DNA of 64,000 nt from RBG-13-68-16 sp050018455 (GTDB lineage Bacteria > Acidobacteriota > Thermoanaerobaculia > Thermoanaerobaculales > Thermoanaerobaculaceae), in the NCBI GenBank assembly GCA_050018455.1, contig JBEKAA010000017.1, positions 1 through 64,000 of the forward strand, read 5' to 3'. Both the position numbers and the translations under genes were made by a program. Under the pieces are notes generated by a model that did no database searches, was not told the origin of the DNA, and was given only the letters and a program-made list of their open reading frames with translations. Shown here in pieces: positions 1 to 6,791 of this stretch (position 1 is the first letter of the stretch; each line of letters starts with the position of its first letter).

Positions 1-541
1 TCCCTCGCATACAGCGCTCGGTCGGGGCCAGCGTTTCCACCCGCCGCTCTGGCCGCTCGGTGCCCGCACGCTCCGGCGCCATATCTCCTCGGCCCACGGG
101 GCGGCTTGCCCCCACCCTCGCGCTGTTCGGAAGCCCTGCTCATCCTCACTCGTCGGTCGACTCGGTGATCCTCAGCACTGACCTCCCGCGCTGTGGGCGG
201 GGGGTCTTCAACTCCGGCCCCTCGGGTGGAGCGACATTGGCTCCGCAGGCCGCGGGCACCGAGCGGGCGTCCCGCGGTGGGGTCTCGCTGGCCCCGCCGA
301 AGCGAAGCGAAGGCGGGGAACAGCGAGGGGCCCCACCACGGGACGTCCCTGCTCGGTCGCGGCCGAGGAGTTTCGGGCCGCAGCGCGCGGGGGCGCGCAA
401 GGCCCGAACATCGCGGAACCCGAGGGGCAAGCAAAACCGCCTCCACGCAAGTGGAACTTGTCAGCCCTCGGCGCGCGGCCCGAGCGACGCCTCCGAGCCC
501 ACGGGGCAAGAAAGAAAGCCTGCACGCAGTGAAAGAAACCC
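1..541. other. Gene-free structured segment downstream of rnpB
   Basis: No open frame here looks like protein: both strands give only low-complexity Arg/Pro/Gly-rich frames without a ribosome binding site or family resemblance. The stretch is dominated by inverted repeats (see 217-428). It also holds two diverged direct copies of a roughly 35-nt block near 422-455 and 500-540; both contain GGGGCAAG followed by an A-rich run and an ACGCA core. It lies beyond the terminator of the minus-strand RNase P RNA gene. I see no tRNA. Confidence 0.5.
217..428. repeat. Large branched inverted repeat (possible structured RNA)
   Basis: Outer arms 217-227 and 418-428 are exact 11-nt complements. They enclose two hairpins. 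Hairpin A runs 241-370 with paired segments 248-254/358-364, 259-264/351-356 and 269-298/311-344; its loop region reads GAAGCGAAGCGAA. Hairpin B has arms 372-379/401-408 and an inner stem 383-388/393-398. The pairing is seen directly. Whether it is transcribed, and from which strand, cannot be read from the sequence. Confidence 0.6.
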
Positions 542-575
542 AAAAAAAACGTGGAGGGCGGTTAGGCCCTCCACG
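542..575 (-). terminator. Intrinsic terminator of rnpB
   Basis: On the minus strand CGTGGAGGGC, a short loop and GCCCTCCACG form a strong stem (550-575) followed directly by eight T residues (542-549). This is a classic Rho-independent terminator placed right after the RNase P RNA 3' end. Confidence 0.93.
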
Positions 576-577
576 TG

Positions 578-960
578 GCACGGAGGCGGCTATAAGCCGA
601 GTTCTGTCCCTACCTTGCGGCAGGGGGCGCTCATTCCTCTGACCGGGCCGTCGCCGGCCGGTTCGAGCGGCCTACCCGGGAATCGCCCGCCGTGAGGCGG
701 ATCCGGGGATGGGTCCCGTCGATCCCCCTATTTGGCCTTGCACCGCACGGGGTTTGCCGTGCCCCGGCCGTCGCCGGCCGGGCGGTGGGCTCTTACCCCA
801 CCTTTTCACCCTTACCCCGCTCAAGACGGGGCGGTGTCTTTTCTGTGGCACTTTCCCTCGCGTTGCCGCGGCTGGGCGTTACCCAGCGTGCTCCCATCAG
901 GAGTTCGGACTTTCCTCGCTCCCGCCCGAGGCGGGATCGCGAGCGCCTGCCGCCTCCGGT
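578..960 (-). ncRNA. rnpB: RNase P RNA (catalytic subunit)
   Basis: Catalytic RNA of ribonuclease P, which trims the 5' leader of precursor tRNAs. Read on the minus strand, the conserved 5' core GAGGAAAGTCCGAACTCC lies near 899-925, and the 3' core containing AGAACTCGGCTTATAG lies near 591-606. Helix P1 is visible as a perfect 9-bp pairing of 949-957 with 582-590, which sets both ends. The length of about 380 nt fits a bacterial A-type RNA. A -10 box lies just upstream and an intrinsic terminator just downstream, so it is probably transcribed alone. Ends are accurate to a few bases. Confidence 0.95.
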
Positions 961-969
961 ACCGCGACT

Positions 970-975
970 ATTCTA
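970..975 (-). promoter_or_regulatory. Probable -10 box of rnpB
   Basis: TAGAAT on the minus strand lies about 10 nt before the P1 helix, the right distance for a transcription start near 962. No convincing -35 hexamer is seen. The box overlaps the last codons of the preceding NYN frame, which supports the idea that the 3' part of that frame is a later addition. Confidence 0.5.
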
Positions 976-1608
976 CGCCTCATACCAACTTGCCATCAGT
1001 CGCAGAGCAAAGGTGTCATCCCCGGCCCTTCGACTCCGCTCAGGGCAGGCTCCGCGAGGGATCTGGGAGGGGGCTGGTAGATCCAGGCTTTCCCCCACCC
1101 AGATTCCTCGTCGCTCCGCTCCTCGGAATGACATGTTCGATGGTTTGTGGCGTCGGACGCCGCGCGGTATCCGGGTGGGCCTATCCGGAAGACGCTCGGT
1201 CGTATCTCGGAGACGGCTGAGGGATTCCGCCGCTCCCCCGCCTCTTTCGGCACCGGCCTCCACAAACTCGGCGGCGGCCGAAGCCGCTTTCTGCCAAAAC
1301 GCCGCGGCCGGGACGACCCCGCCGCCCTGAGCCCGAACCAGCCTGCCCAGGTCCCGATCGTCGGTGGCCACCTTCCAACCCCGTCCCTTTTCCCGCAGGA
1401 AGGCCACAATCGCCGCGTCGGCATTACCGACGTACCGCACTTCCACCGCGCCGAGTCGCTCGACGGGCGCAGAGCCGGCCGGCGGCGCGCCGTCGAAGAA
1501 GACGAGGATACGAACCCGCTCGTGCCGCGCCAGCGCGAGGGCCGCGCTGCGGACCGACCCGCGTTCCCTCCCGCCCGCGAGGTTGTTGCCATCCAGGAGC
1601 CACAGCAT
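973..1608 (-). CDS. NYN/PIN-like (YacP-type) nuclease, C-terminus made of repeat DNA
   Basis: 211 aa. The N-terminus MLWLLDGNNL, followed by LVFFDGAP and a DAAI/TDDRDL acidic pattern, matches the NYN (PIN-fold) YacP-type ribonuclease domain. The conserved aspartates of the metal-binding pocket are visible at about residues 6, 39, 63 and 83-86. The recognisable domain ends near residue 150. The remaining residues are encoded by a 107-nt dispersed repeat (1037-1143) and by the rnpB promoter region, so the stop codon was probably acquired secondarily. The start is the ATG 15 nt after the stop of the DnaJ-domain gene, suggesting cotranscription with it. It probably acts on cytosolic RNA; the substrate is unknown. 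Confidence 0.75.
   Translation of the reverse strand: MLWLLDGNNLAGGRERGSVRSAALALARHERVRILVFFDGAPPAGSAPVERLGAVEVRYVGNADAAIVAFLREKGRGWKVATDDRDLGRLVRAQGGGVVPAAAFWQKAASAAAEFVEAGAERGGGAAESLSRLRDTTERLPDRPTRIPRGVRRHKPSNMSFRGAERRGIWVGESLDLPAPSQIPRGACPERSRRAGDDTFALRLMASWYEA
1037..1143 (-). repeat. Dispersed 107-nt repeat, copy 1
   Basis: The minus strand of this segment is nearly identical to 50988-51094 on the plus strand; I find one mismatch (GCCTGCC here, GCCCGCC there). It carries the motif ATTCCGAGGAGCGGAGCGAC, typical of dispersed intergenic repeats. Here it forms the 3' coding part of the NYN gene. Confidence 0.9.
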
Positions 1609-1623
1609 GGCGGCGGCCGGGAG

Positions 1624-3129
1624 CTATGAACGCTTCCGAAGCAGCTTCGGCCGCTTCATGTGGGTGAGTGCCACCTTGACATCGACGTTCTGGGGGTCGT
1701 ACTCGAGGATCTTCTCGAGACACTGCTGCTGGCGATCGATCAGGTTCCGCGTCGCCCAGAAATTCGCGAGCTCCAGCCACGCCTCGGTGAACTCGGGAGC
1801 CACCGCCACTGCGTGTTTGAGGTGATCGAGGGCTCGCTGGCTCCACATCGGGTTCTTGAACTCCGCCCGAGCCAGCAGGAGAAGGGTCTCGGCCGTCGGA
1901 TTGAGGCGCGCCGCCTGATCAAGCAGCTGGACGGCCGCCCCGACGTCGCCCGCGCGGAGGAGCTCCCTGGCGCGGTTGATGTTCGCGTCGACAACGGCGC
2001 TCCTGGCGCCCCGGCGTCGCTCCTCGTCCTTGTAGACGTCCACGCGCTGCGACGTCGAGAGCGTCTGCTCGTAGCGCGCACGGCTCTCCGGGTGTCCGAG
2101 CGTCTCGTACGCCTCCTGCAGCGCGGAGTAGATCTGGGCAAGCTCGTTCCGCAGCGAGAGCAGGTGGGGCTCGCGTGCGCGGTCCGGGTGGTACAGCTTG
2201 ACGAACTCGAGGTAGCGCGAGTGGATCTGGTCCTGCGTCGCGCCTGGGGAGAGCCCAACGCGGCGGTAGTAATCCTGGTGGCCGATCTCGGACGCCAGCT
2301 TGATCACGTCCGCGTACTCGCGCTGCTGCTGCGGCGTGTACTGCAGCGCCTCCTCGGCCTCCGGCGCCGGCTCGGGCGGCTGCTCGACCTTCGTCGGGGC
2401 GAGAGGCATGGCGGCCGAAACCGATCGGATTTCGACGAGGCCCACCGCCGTCAGCGCGGCCAGCGCGCGTGTGAACTCGCCGCGCGCCATCGGTGCGAGA
2501 CGCTGCAGGCCCATGACCGTGCTTGTGCCATCCACGCGGGAAAGGAGGTACCCCTCCTGAGGCGTCAGGTGAAGCTGTTGGTACAGCAGCAGGGCGTCCT
2601 GCGCCGTCCACACGTAGCTGTCTCCGCCGATCAGTCTCCGGAGTCGATCTCCATCGGGAGCCGCACGCACCGCTGCGGCGAGCAGCGAGCCGGTGGTCAT
2701 CCCAAGTGACACGGCGTCCATCGGCAGCCTCTCGCCTTCGAAGAACATGAAATCGCCGGGTTCCATCAGCATGCGGGAGACGATGGCGATGGAAAGCGCC
2801 TCGAGCTCTTTCGTCAAGGCCTCCGCCGGGAGCAGGCCTTCCTGCACGAGGAACGTGCCGAAGCGGACGCCGTCCGGCTGGCGCAGCAACGTGATCGCCA
2901 TGCGATGCGCCTCGAGGACGCCCTTGATGACAAGCCAGTTCCCGAGCTTCTCGTCCTCGACCTCGGATGCCACCGCGCGCACCTGGCCCGCCTCGAACCA
3001 CAGGTGGCGAATGCCGTCCCCCATGATGGCATCCAGACGTCCCACCGCGAGACGGCGAACGTACTCCCGCAGGAGAGGCGGCAAACCGCCGGCCTCGAAC
3101 CGGCCCTCACGTTGCAGTTCTGCTTGCAT
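1624..3129 (-). CDS. DUF4388 (PATAN) - DnaJ - TPR protein
   Basis: 501 aa, apparently cytosolic. Residues about 1-230 resemble the DUF4388/PATAN domain (IMGDGIRHLWFEAGQ, then QEGLLP and EGERLP segments), found in bacterial signalling and gliding proteins. A J-domain follows at about 285-355, beginning DYYRRVGLSPGATQDQI and carrying the signature HPD in LYHPDRA. Residues about 385-495 form tetratricopeptide-like helices. J-domains activate DnaK ATPase, so this protein probably recruits Hsp70 to a client or to a DUF4388 partner; that role is inferred. It sits in a minus-strand run between another DUF4388 gene and the NYN nuclease. Confidence 0.85.
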   Translation of the reverse strand: MQAELQREGRFEAGGLPPLLREYVRRLAVGRLDAIMGDGIRHLWFEAGQVRAVASEVEDEKLGNWLVIKGVLEAHRMAITLLRQPDGVRFGTFLVQEGLLPAEALTKELEALSIAIVSRMLMEPGDFMFFEGERLPMDAVSLGMTTGSLLAAAVRAAPDGDRLRRLIGGDSYVWTAQDALLLYQQLHLTPQEGYLLSRVDGTSTVMGLQRLAPMARGEFTRALAALTAVGLVEIRSVSAAMPLAPTKVEQPPEPAPEAEEALQYTPQQQREYADVIKLASEIGHQDYYRRVGLSPGATQDQIHSRYLEFVKLYHPDRAREPHLLSLRNELAQIYSALQEAYETLGHPESRARYEQTLSTSQRVDVYKDEERRRGARSAVVDANINRARELLRAGDVGAAVQLLDQAARLNPTAETLLLLARAEFKNPMWSQRALDHLKHAVAVAPEFTEAWLELANFWATRNLIDRQQQCLEKILEYDPQNVDVKVALTHMKRPKLLRKRS

Positions 3130-3162
3130 CTCCGGTGATTCTAGCTTTCTCTCAGGACGATC

Positions 3163-4218
3163 TCAAGGCGTGCTGCCCTCAACCCGCACAACATGGGGTG
3201 GGAAACCCCGGGATGTCACGTTCGCCGGCAGGTGCGAGATGACGTCCTCGGCCACCTCCTTGCTCGGGAAATGGCCCCAGATGAGGCGGTAGCACTGCGA
3301 CTCGCCACGGCCGAACGGGACCACGCGCAGGTTCAGCTTGTCCTGCTCCTGGCGCCGATAGAGGCGTTCCAGCTCCGCCGGCTGGCACCCGCCGTCGACG
3401 GCGACGGCCCATGGCCCGCCCCCGCCGACCAGCGCGACGCTCTCCCAGGGACGAAGCACGACGAGGGCGGTGACCGCCGCAACCAGGCCCAGGATGAGCA
3501 ACACCCAGGGCCAGAGCCTTCGGCGCGGCGCCACACCGAAGCGGGGGGGCTGCGTCGTGTTGAGCGGGATCTCGGCGATTCTGTCGGTCGCCTCGACGAG
3601 CCCCGCGGCTGTCGCGGCCCCGAGCAGCCGAACGGCTACCTCTCTGCCGTGAGGCGACGGGTCCGCGATCTCCTGCGCCGTACGCTGATCGTTCACCTTC
3701 GCCAGGATCGCCATCCCCTCGTCGGTGAGCCCGAGCGCGCCAACTCGCTTGGGGAAGTCCGGCAACCGGCGGAGGATCAGCGATGGATCCGGCAGGAGGG
3801 CGCTCGCGATCTGTTCGCCGCCCGGTCCCAGCACCATCTCCATCACGAGGTGCGGGTACGAGATCGTGATGCCCTGATGTTCGTGCCGGAGAGCCGTCTC
3901 GAAGGTCACCTCGGCATCCGGCGCCGTGAAGAAGTCCCTCAGCTTCTCGGCTAGAGCGCGCTTGACGACGGCGTTCCCCTCGGCTTGAGTCACCTGGCCG
4001 GAGTTCACGGCCGACACCGCCTCGGTGAACCATTCGCCTCCGTCGGTCAGGCCGAACGCAGCGGCGAGCCGTTCGTTGTCATCGCCCTCGACGGCGACGA
4101 TCTGCAGCCCCGTGACCACGAGCACCAGCTCGCTCTGCCCCCAGCGCAGATGCGCCGAACCCTTGCTCTTCCTCCCGACCCAAAGAGCCAGCTGGCTCGC
4201 TGCGGATGTGCGTCCCAT
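3163..4218 (-). CDS. DUF4388-like membrane protein with SPOR-like C-terminus
   Basis: About 351 aa from the ATG at 4218 (MGRTSAASQL). An in-frame TTG at 4254 would add 12 residues, but no ribosome binding site favours it. The N-terminal 220 residues resemble DUF4388. A single membrane segment lies at about 235-257 (WPWVLLILGLVAAVTALVVL). The C-terminal 100 residues contain two cysteines and a stretch CYRLIWGHFPSKEVAEDVIS that looks like a SPOR domain, which binds denuded peptidoglycan. Topology would be cytosolic DUF4388 and periplasmic SPOR-like domain. It lies 33 nt upstream of the DUF4388-DnaJ gene, so the two probably work together. The SPOR call is tentative. Confidence 0.7.
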   Translation of the reverse strand: MGRTSAASQLALWVGRKSKGSAHLRWGQSELVLVVTGLQIVAVEGDDNERLAAAFGLTDGGEWFTEAVSAVNSGQVTQAEGNAVVKRALAEKLRDFFTAPDAEVTFETALRHEHQGITISYPHLVMEMVLGPGGEQIASALLPDPSLILRRLPDFPKRVGALGLTDEGMAILAKVNDQRTAQEIADPSPHGREVAVRLLGAATAAGLVEATDRIAEIPLNTTQPPRFGVAPRRRLWPWVLLILGLVAAVTALVVLRPWESVALVGGGGPWAVAVDGGCQPAELERLYRRQEQDKLNLRVVPFGRGESQCYRLIWGHFPSKEVAEDVISHLPANVTSRGFPPHVVRVEGSTP

Positions 4219-4271
4219 GAACGCAACACTAGCGAAACTCAGTCCAATCGTCAAAGGGGGCGCGGCAGAAA

Positions 4272-4400
4272 GGTCAAACGTGAAAAGTCAAACGTGAAAG
4301 GGAAGACAGGAGACGTCAAACGAAAGAAAGGACCCCGCGACGAACTCCCGGTTTGCCGTGTCTGGCCTTCCCTTTGACCTCTTACCTCTTCCGTTTCACC
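4272..4400. repeat. Inverted pair of heptamer arrays
   Basis: Left arm 4272-4306 is five 7-nt units (GGTCAAA CGTGAAA AGTCAAA and two more). Right arm 4366-4400 is five units of the same family on the opposite strand. The inner ends of both arms read GGGAAG on their own strand. The 59-nt spacer carries no gene. A closely related pair lies at 15951-16092. Confidence 0.85.
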
Positions 4401-4444
4401 TGAAGAGCGGAACCGGTTTGTACCCCAAACCTGGCGGCCCATCG

Positions 4445-6256
4445 TCAGCGTTGGCCAGACTCCTCGTGGAGCGCGCGCCAGAGGTCACCGGCTGCCTTCG
4501 TCCCGACCGCGCCTGCCAGGGCGTCGAGCCCGGCGGCTCGCACACCGTCCACGGAACCGAACACCTGCAAGAGCCGGCGCGCCCGCCGTGGCCCGATCCC
4601 GGGCACCGCGAGGAGCTGGGTCGCCAGCGTACGCGCGCTCCGTTTCCGCCGGTGGCGGGTCACGGCGAACCGGTGGGCCTCGTCCCGAACGCGCTGGAGA
4701 AGCAGGCGCACGGGGTCGTTTGCCTCGAGGAGCAGCGACCGCTCCCTGCCCGGCAGCACGATCTCCTCGAGGCGCTTGGCCAGTGCGGCCGCCGGCAGCT
4801 CGCACCCGGCCCCGGCGAGCGCGCCCAGTGCGGCCTTGAGCTGGTCCCGGCCGCCGTCGATGAGAACCAGGTCGGGCAGAGGAGCGCCCTCCGCCACCCG
4901 CCTTCGATACCGCCGTTCCACCGCCTCCGCGATCGCGGCCGGGTCATCCGCGCCCTTACCCGAGCGGACGTTGAACGAGCGGTACTCGCCTTTCCGGAGC
5001 CTCCCGCCCTCCCACACCACGAGGGACGCGACCTGCGCCTCACCCTGAAGGTGCGAGATGTCGAAGCACTCGAGGCGTCCGACCGGATGCGGAAGGCCGA
5101 GCGCCGCGGCCACGGCTTCGCCGACGCGCTCCGCCTCGCGCCGAGGGTGGCGGAAGCGCAGGCGGAAGGCCTCCCCGGCGTTCTCCCTCGCCAGTTCCAG
5201 GACCCGGGCCCGCTGCCCTCGCTTCGGGATGACGAGCCGCACCGAACCGTTCCGGCGCGCCCTCAGGAACCCGCGGACTGCATCCCCGTCGAGCGGCTCG
5301 AACGGCACCTCGACCCGCGCGGGCACCGCCGGGTTCGCCTCGTAGAACTGGCCGAGGAACGCGGCCAGGAACTCCTCGTCGGCGGCACCGTCGAGGCCCT
5401 CCCAGTGGAACTCGCGCTTGTCCACGAGCTTGCCCTCACGGTAGACAAGCACCACGACCGTCGCGTCGCGGCCATCCCCTTCGACGCCCACGACGTCCAC
5501 CGAGCCGGATCCGGATATCTCGACGTGCTGCCCGCGCGAGAGCTCGCCGAGAGCCCCGAGCAGGTCCCGGTACCGCGCGGCGCGCTCGAACTCGTTCGCT
5601 TCCGCCGCCCGCCACATCTGCACCTCCAGGCGGGGCTTCAGCTCCTTGTGGCGCCCCTCCAGCAGCAGCGTCACCTCCTCGACGGCCGTCGCGTACGCTT
5701 CGGCGCTCGTCAACCCGGCGACGCACGGGCCCAGGCAGGCACCCATGTCGTGGTAGAGGCACGGCCTGGGCAAGCTACCGTCGATCTCGATCGTGCAGGT
5801 CCGCACCTGCGTTCTCGTTCTGATCAGGTCCATCACTCTCGCTGCCATGCCATGCCCGAGGAACGGCCCGAAGTAGCTGTGCCCGTCATCGAGCACCCTG
5901 CGGGTGAGGTGAGCTCGCGGCCACGCCTCGCCCGTCGTGAGCTTGACGTAGGGATATGTCTTGTCGTCGCGGAGCAAGACGTTGTAGCGCGGCCGGTGGC
6001 GCTTGATGAGGCGGTTCTCGAGGATGAGGGCCTCGACTTCGGTCGCGGTCACCACGAACTCGAGCCGTCGCGCCCTCGACAACATGCCGACCAGGCGCGG
6101 CTCGAGCTTGCGCGAGAAGTACGACAGCACGCGGCGGCGGAGGTGCTTGGCCTTGCCGACATAAAGCACCTTCCCGCGCGAATCCTGGAACTGGTAGACC
6201 CCAGGCTGCTCAGGGGCCTGCTGAGCGCGTTCCAGCAGCGGGTGGCGGTCCTCCAT
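4445..6256 (-). CDS. uvrC: Excinuclease ABC subunit C
   Basis: 603 aa, the usual UvrC length. It makes the dual incision of nucleotide-excision repair in complex with UvrB and damaged DNA. Domains in order: GIY-YIG nuclease at about 15-95 (QPGVYQFQ and LYVGKAKHLRRR), UVR/UvrB-binding helix pair at about 195-230, RNase H-like endonuclease at about 385-535 with LECFDISHLQGE and LVLIDGGRDQ, and two C-terminal helix-hairpin-helix motifs around LLAVPGIGPRRARRLL. The ATG start is well placed. It begins a minus-strand run after a small membrane gene about 85 nt upstream. All landmarks of a functional protein are present. Confidence 0.97.
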   Translation of the reverse strand: MEDRHPLLERAQQAPEQPGVYQFQDSRGKVLYVGKAKHLRRRVLSYFSRKLEPRLVGMLSRARRLEFVVTATEVEALILENRLIKRHRPRYNVLLRDDKTYPYVKLTTGEAWPRAHLTRRVLDDGHSYFGPFLGHGMAARVMDLIRTRTQVRTCTIEIDGSLPRPCLYHDMGACLGPCVAGLTSAEAYATAVEEVTLLLEGRHKELKPRLEVQMWRAAEANEFERAARYRDLLGALGELSRGQHVEISGSGSVDVVGVEGDGRDATVVVLVYREGKLVDKREFHWEGLDGAADEEFLAAFLGQFYEANPAVPARVEVPFEPLDGDAVRGFLRARRNGSVRLVIPKRGQRARVLELARENAGEAFRLRFRHPRREAERVGEAVAAALGLPHPVGRLECFDISHLQGEAQVASLVVWEGGRLRKGEYRSFNVRSGKGADDPAAIAEAVERRYRRRVAEGAPLPDLVLIDGGRDQLKAALGALAGAGCELPAAALAKRLEEIVLPGRERSLLLEANDPVRLLLQRVRDEAHRFAVTRHRRKRSARTLATQLLAVPGIGPRRARRLLQVFGSVDGVRAAGLDALAGAVGTKAAGDLWRALHEESGQR

Positions 6257-6341
6257 CGCTCCTATTCAACCACGAACCGGCGCCGAACACGTCGCCGTCC
6301 GGCGCGACGGGGCCCGGCCGGCATGGACCCGGGCGAATGGG

Positions 6342-6623
6342 TCAGCGGCGGACCACCCTGACCACAGCGACCGCGGTCACCGCGACGAGCAGCAGGATCT
6401 GCATGGTCCAGCCGATCGCGACAACGAAACAGCCGGGCGTCTCCTGCGTGATCCCGAGCCCGATGAATTTCCCGATCATCTCGCCGCACAGAATGAAGGT
6501 CAGGCAGGCGAGTTCGACGATCAAGAGCCGGACAGACAGTTCGCTGGAGACGGTCAGCGACACCAGCAGCGTCAGCGCCGCAACTGCGAGCGCCAGCAGT
6601 TGGCTCCGATCAAGATCGCCCAT
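6342..6623 (-). CDS. Small membrane protein of unknown function
   Basis: 93 aa from the ATG at 6623 (MGDLDRSQLL); the open frame extends further upstream without a better start. Three hydrophobic segments are visible at about 10-25, 30-50 and 68-88, with a single charged pair in the middle (CGEMIGKF). I recognise no family. It lies between ppdK and uvrC on the same strand, 85 nt before uvrC. The composition is convincing for a membrane protein, but the short length leaves some doubt. Confidence 0.5.
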   Translation of the reverse strand: MGDLDRSQLLALAVAALTLLVSLTVSSELSVRLLIVELACLTFILCGEMIGKFIGLGITQETPGCFVVAIGWTMQILLLVAVTAVAVVRVVRR

Positions 6624-6719
6624 GCCGCCATGATGCTCGACGACGAGTCGCCTCGCAACGGCCCTCGCGCTGATCGCGCCGACCCATCCGGGCCGCCGCC
6701 GCATCCGGAGGCGAGCGAC

Positions 6720-6739
6720 GGGCGGCCCGGAGGCCGCCC
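6720..6739 (-). terminator. GC hairpin after ppdK
   Basis: GGGCGGCC-CGGA-GGCCGCCC forms a perfect 8-bp stem about 50 nt past the ppdK stop. No T-tract follows on the minus strand, so termination is only possible. It could equally be a transcript-stabilising hairpin. Confidence 0.35.
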
Positions 6740-6791
6740 GCTGCGCGAGTCTGCATTTCGAGGGGCTCTTCGCCCCCGTGTGGTGCCCTTG

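Noticed and set aside
4358..6361. A 667-residue plus-strand open frame across uvrC
   Set aside because: Antisense shadow of uvrC, which carries all family motifs.
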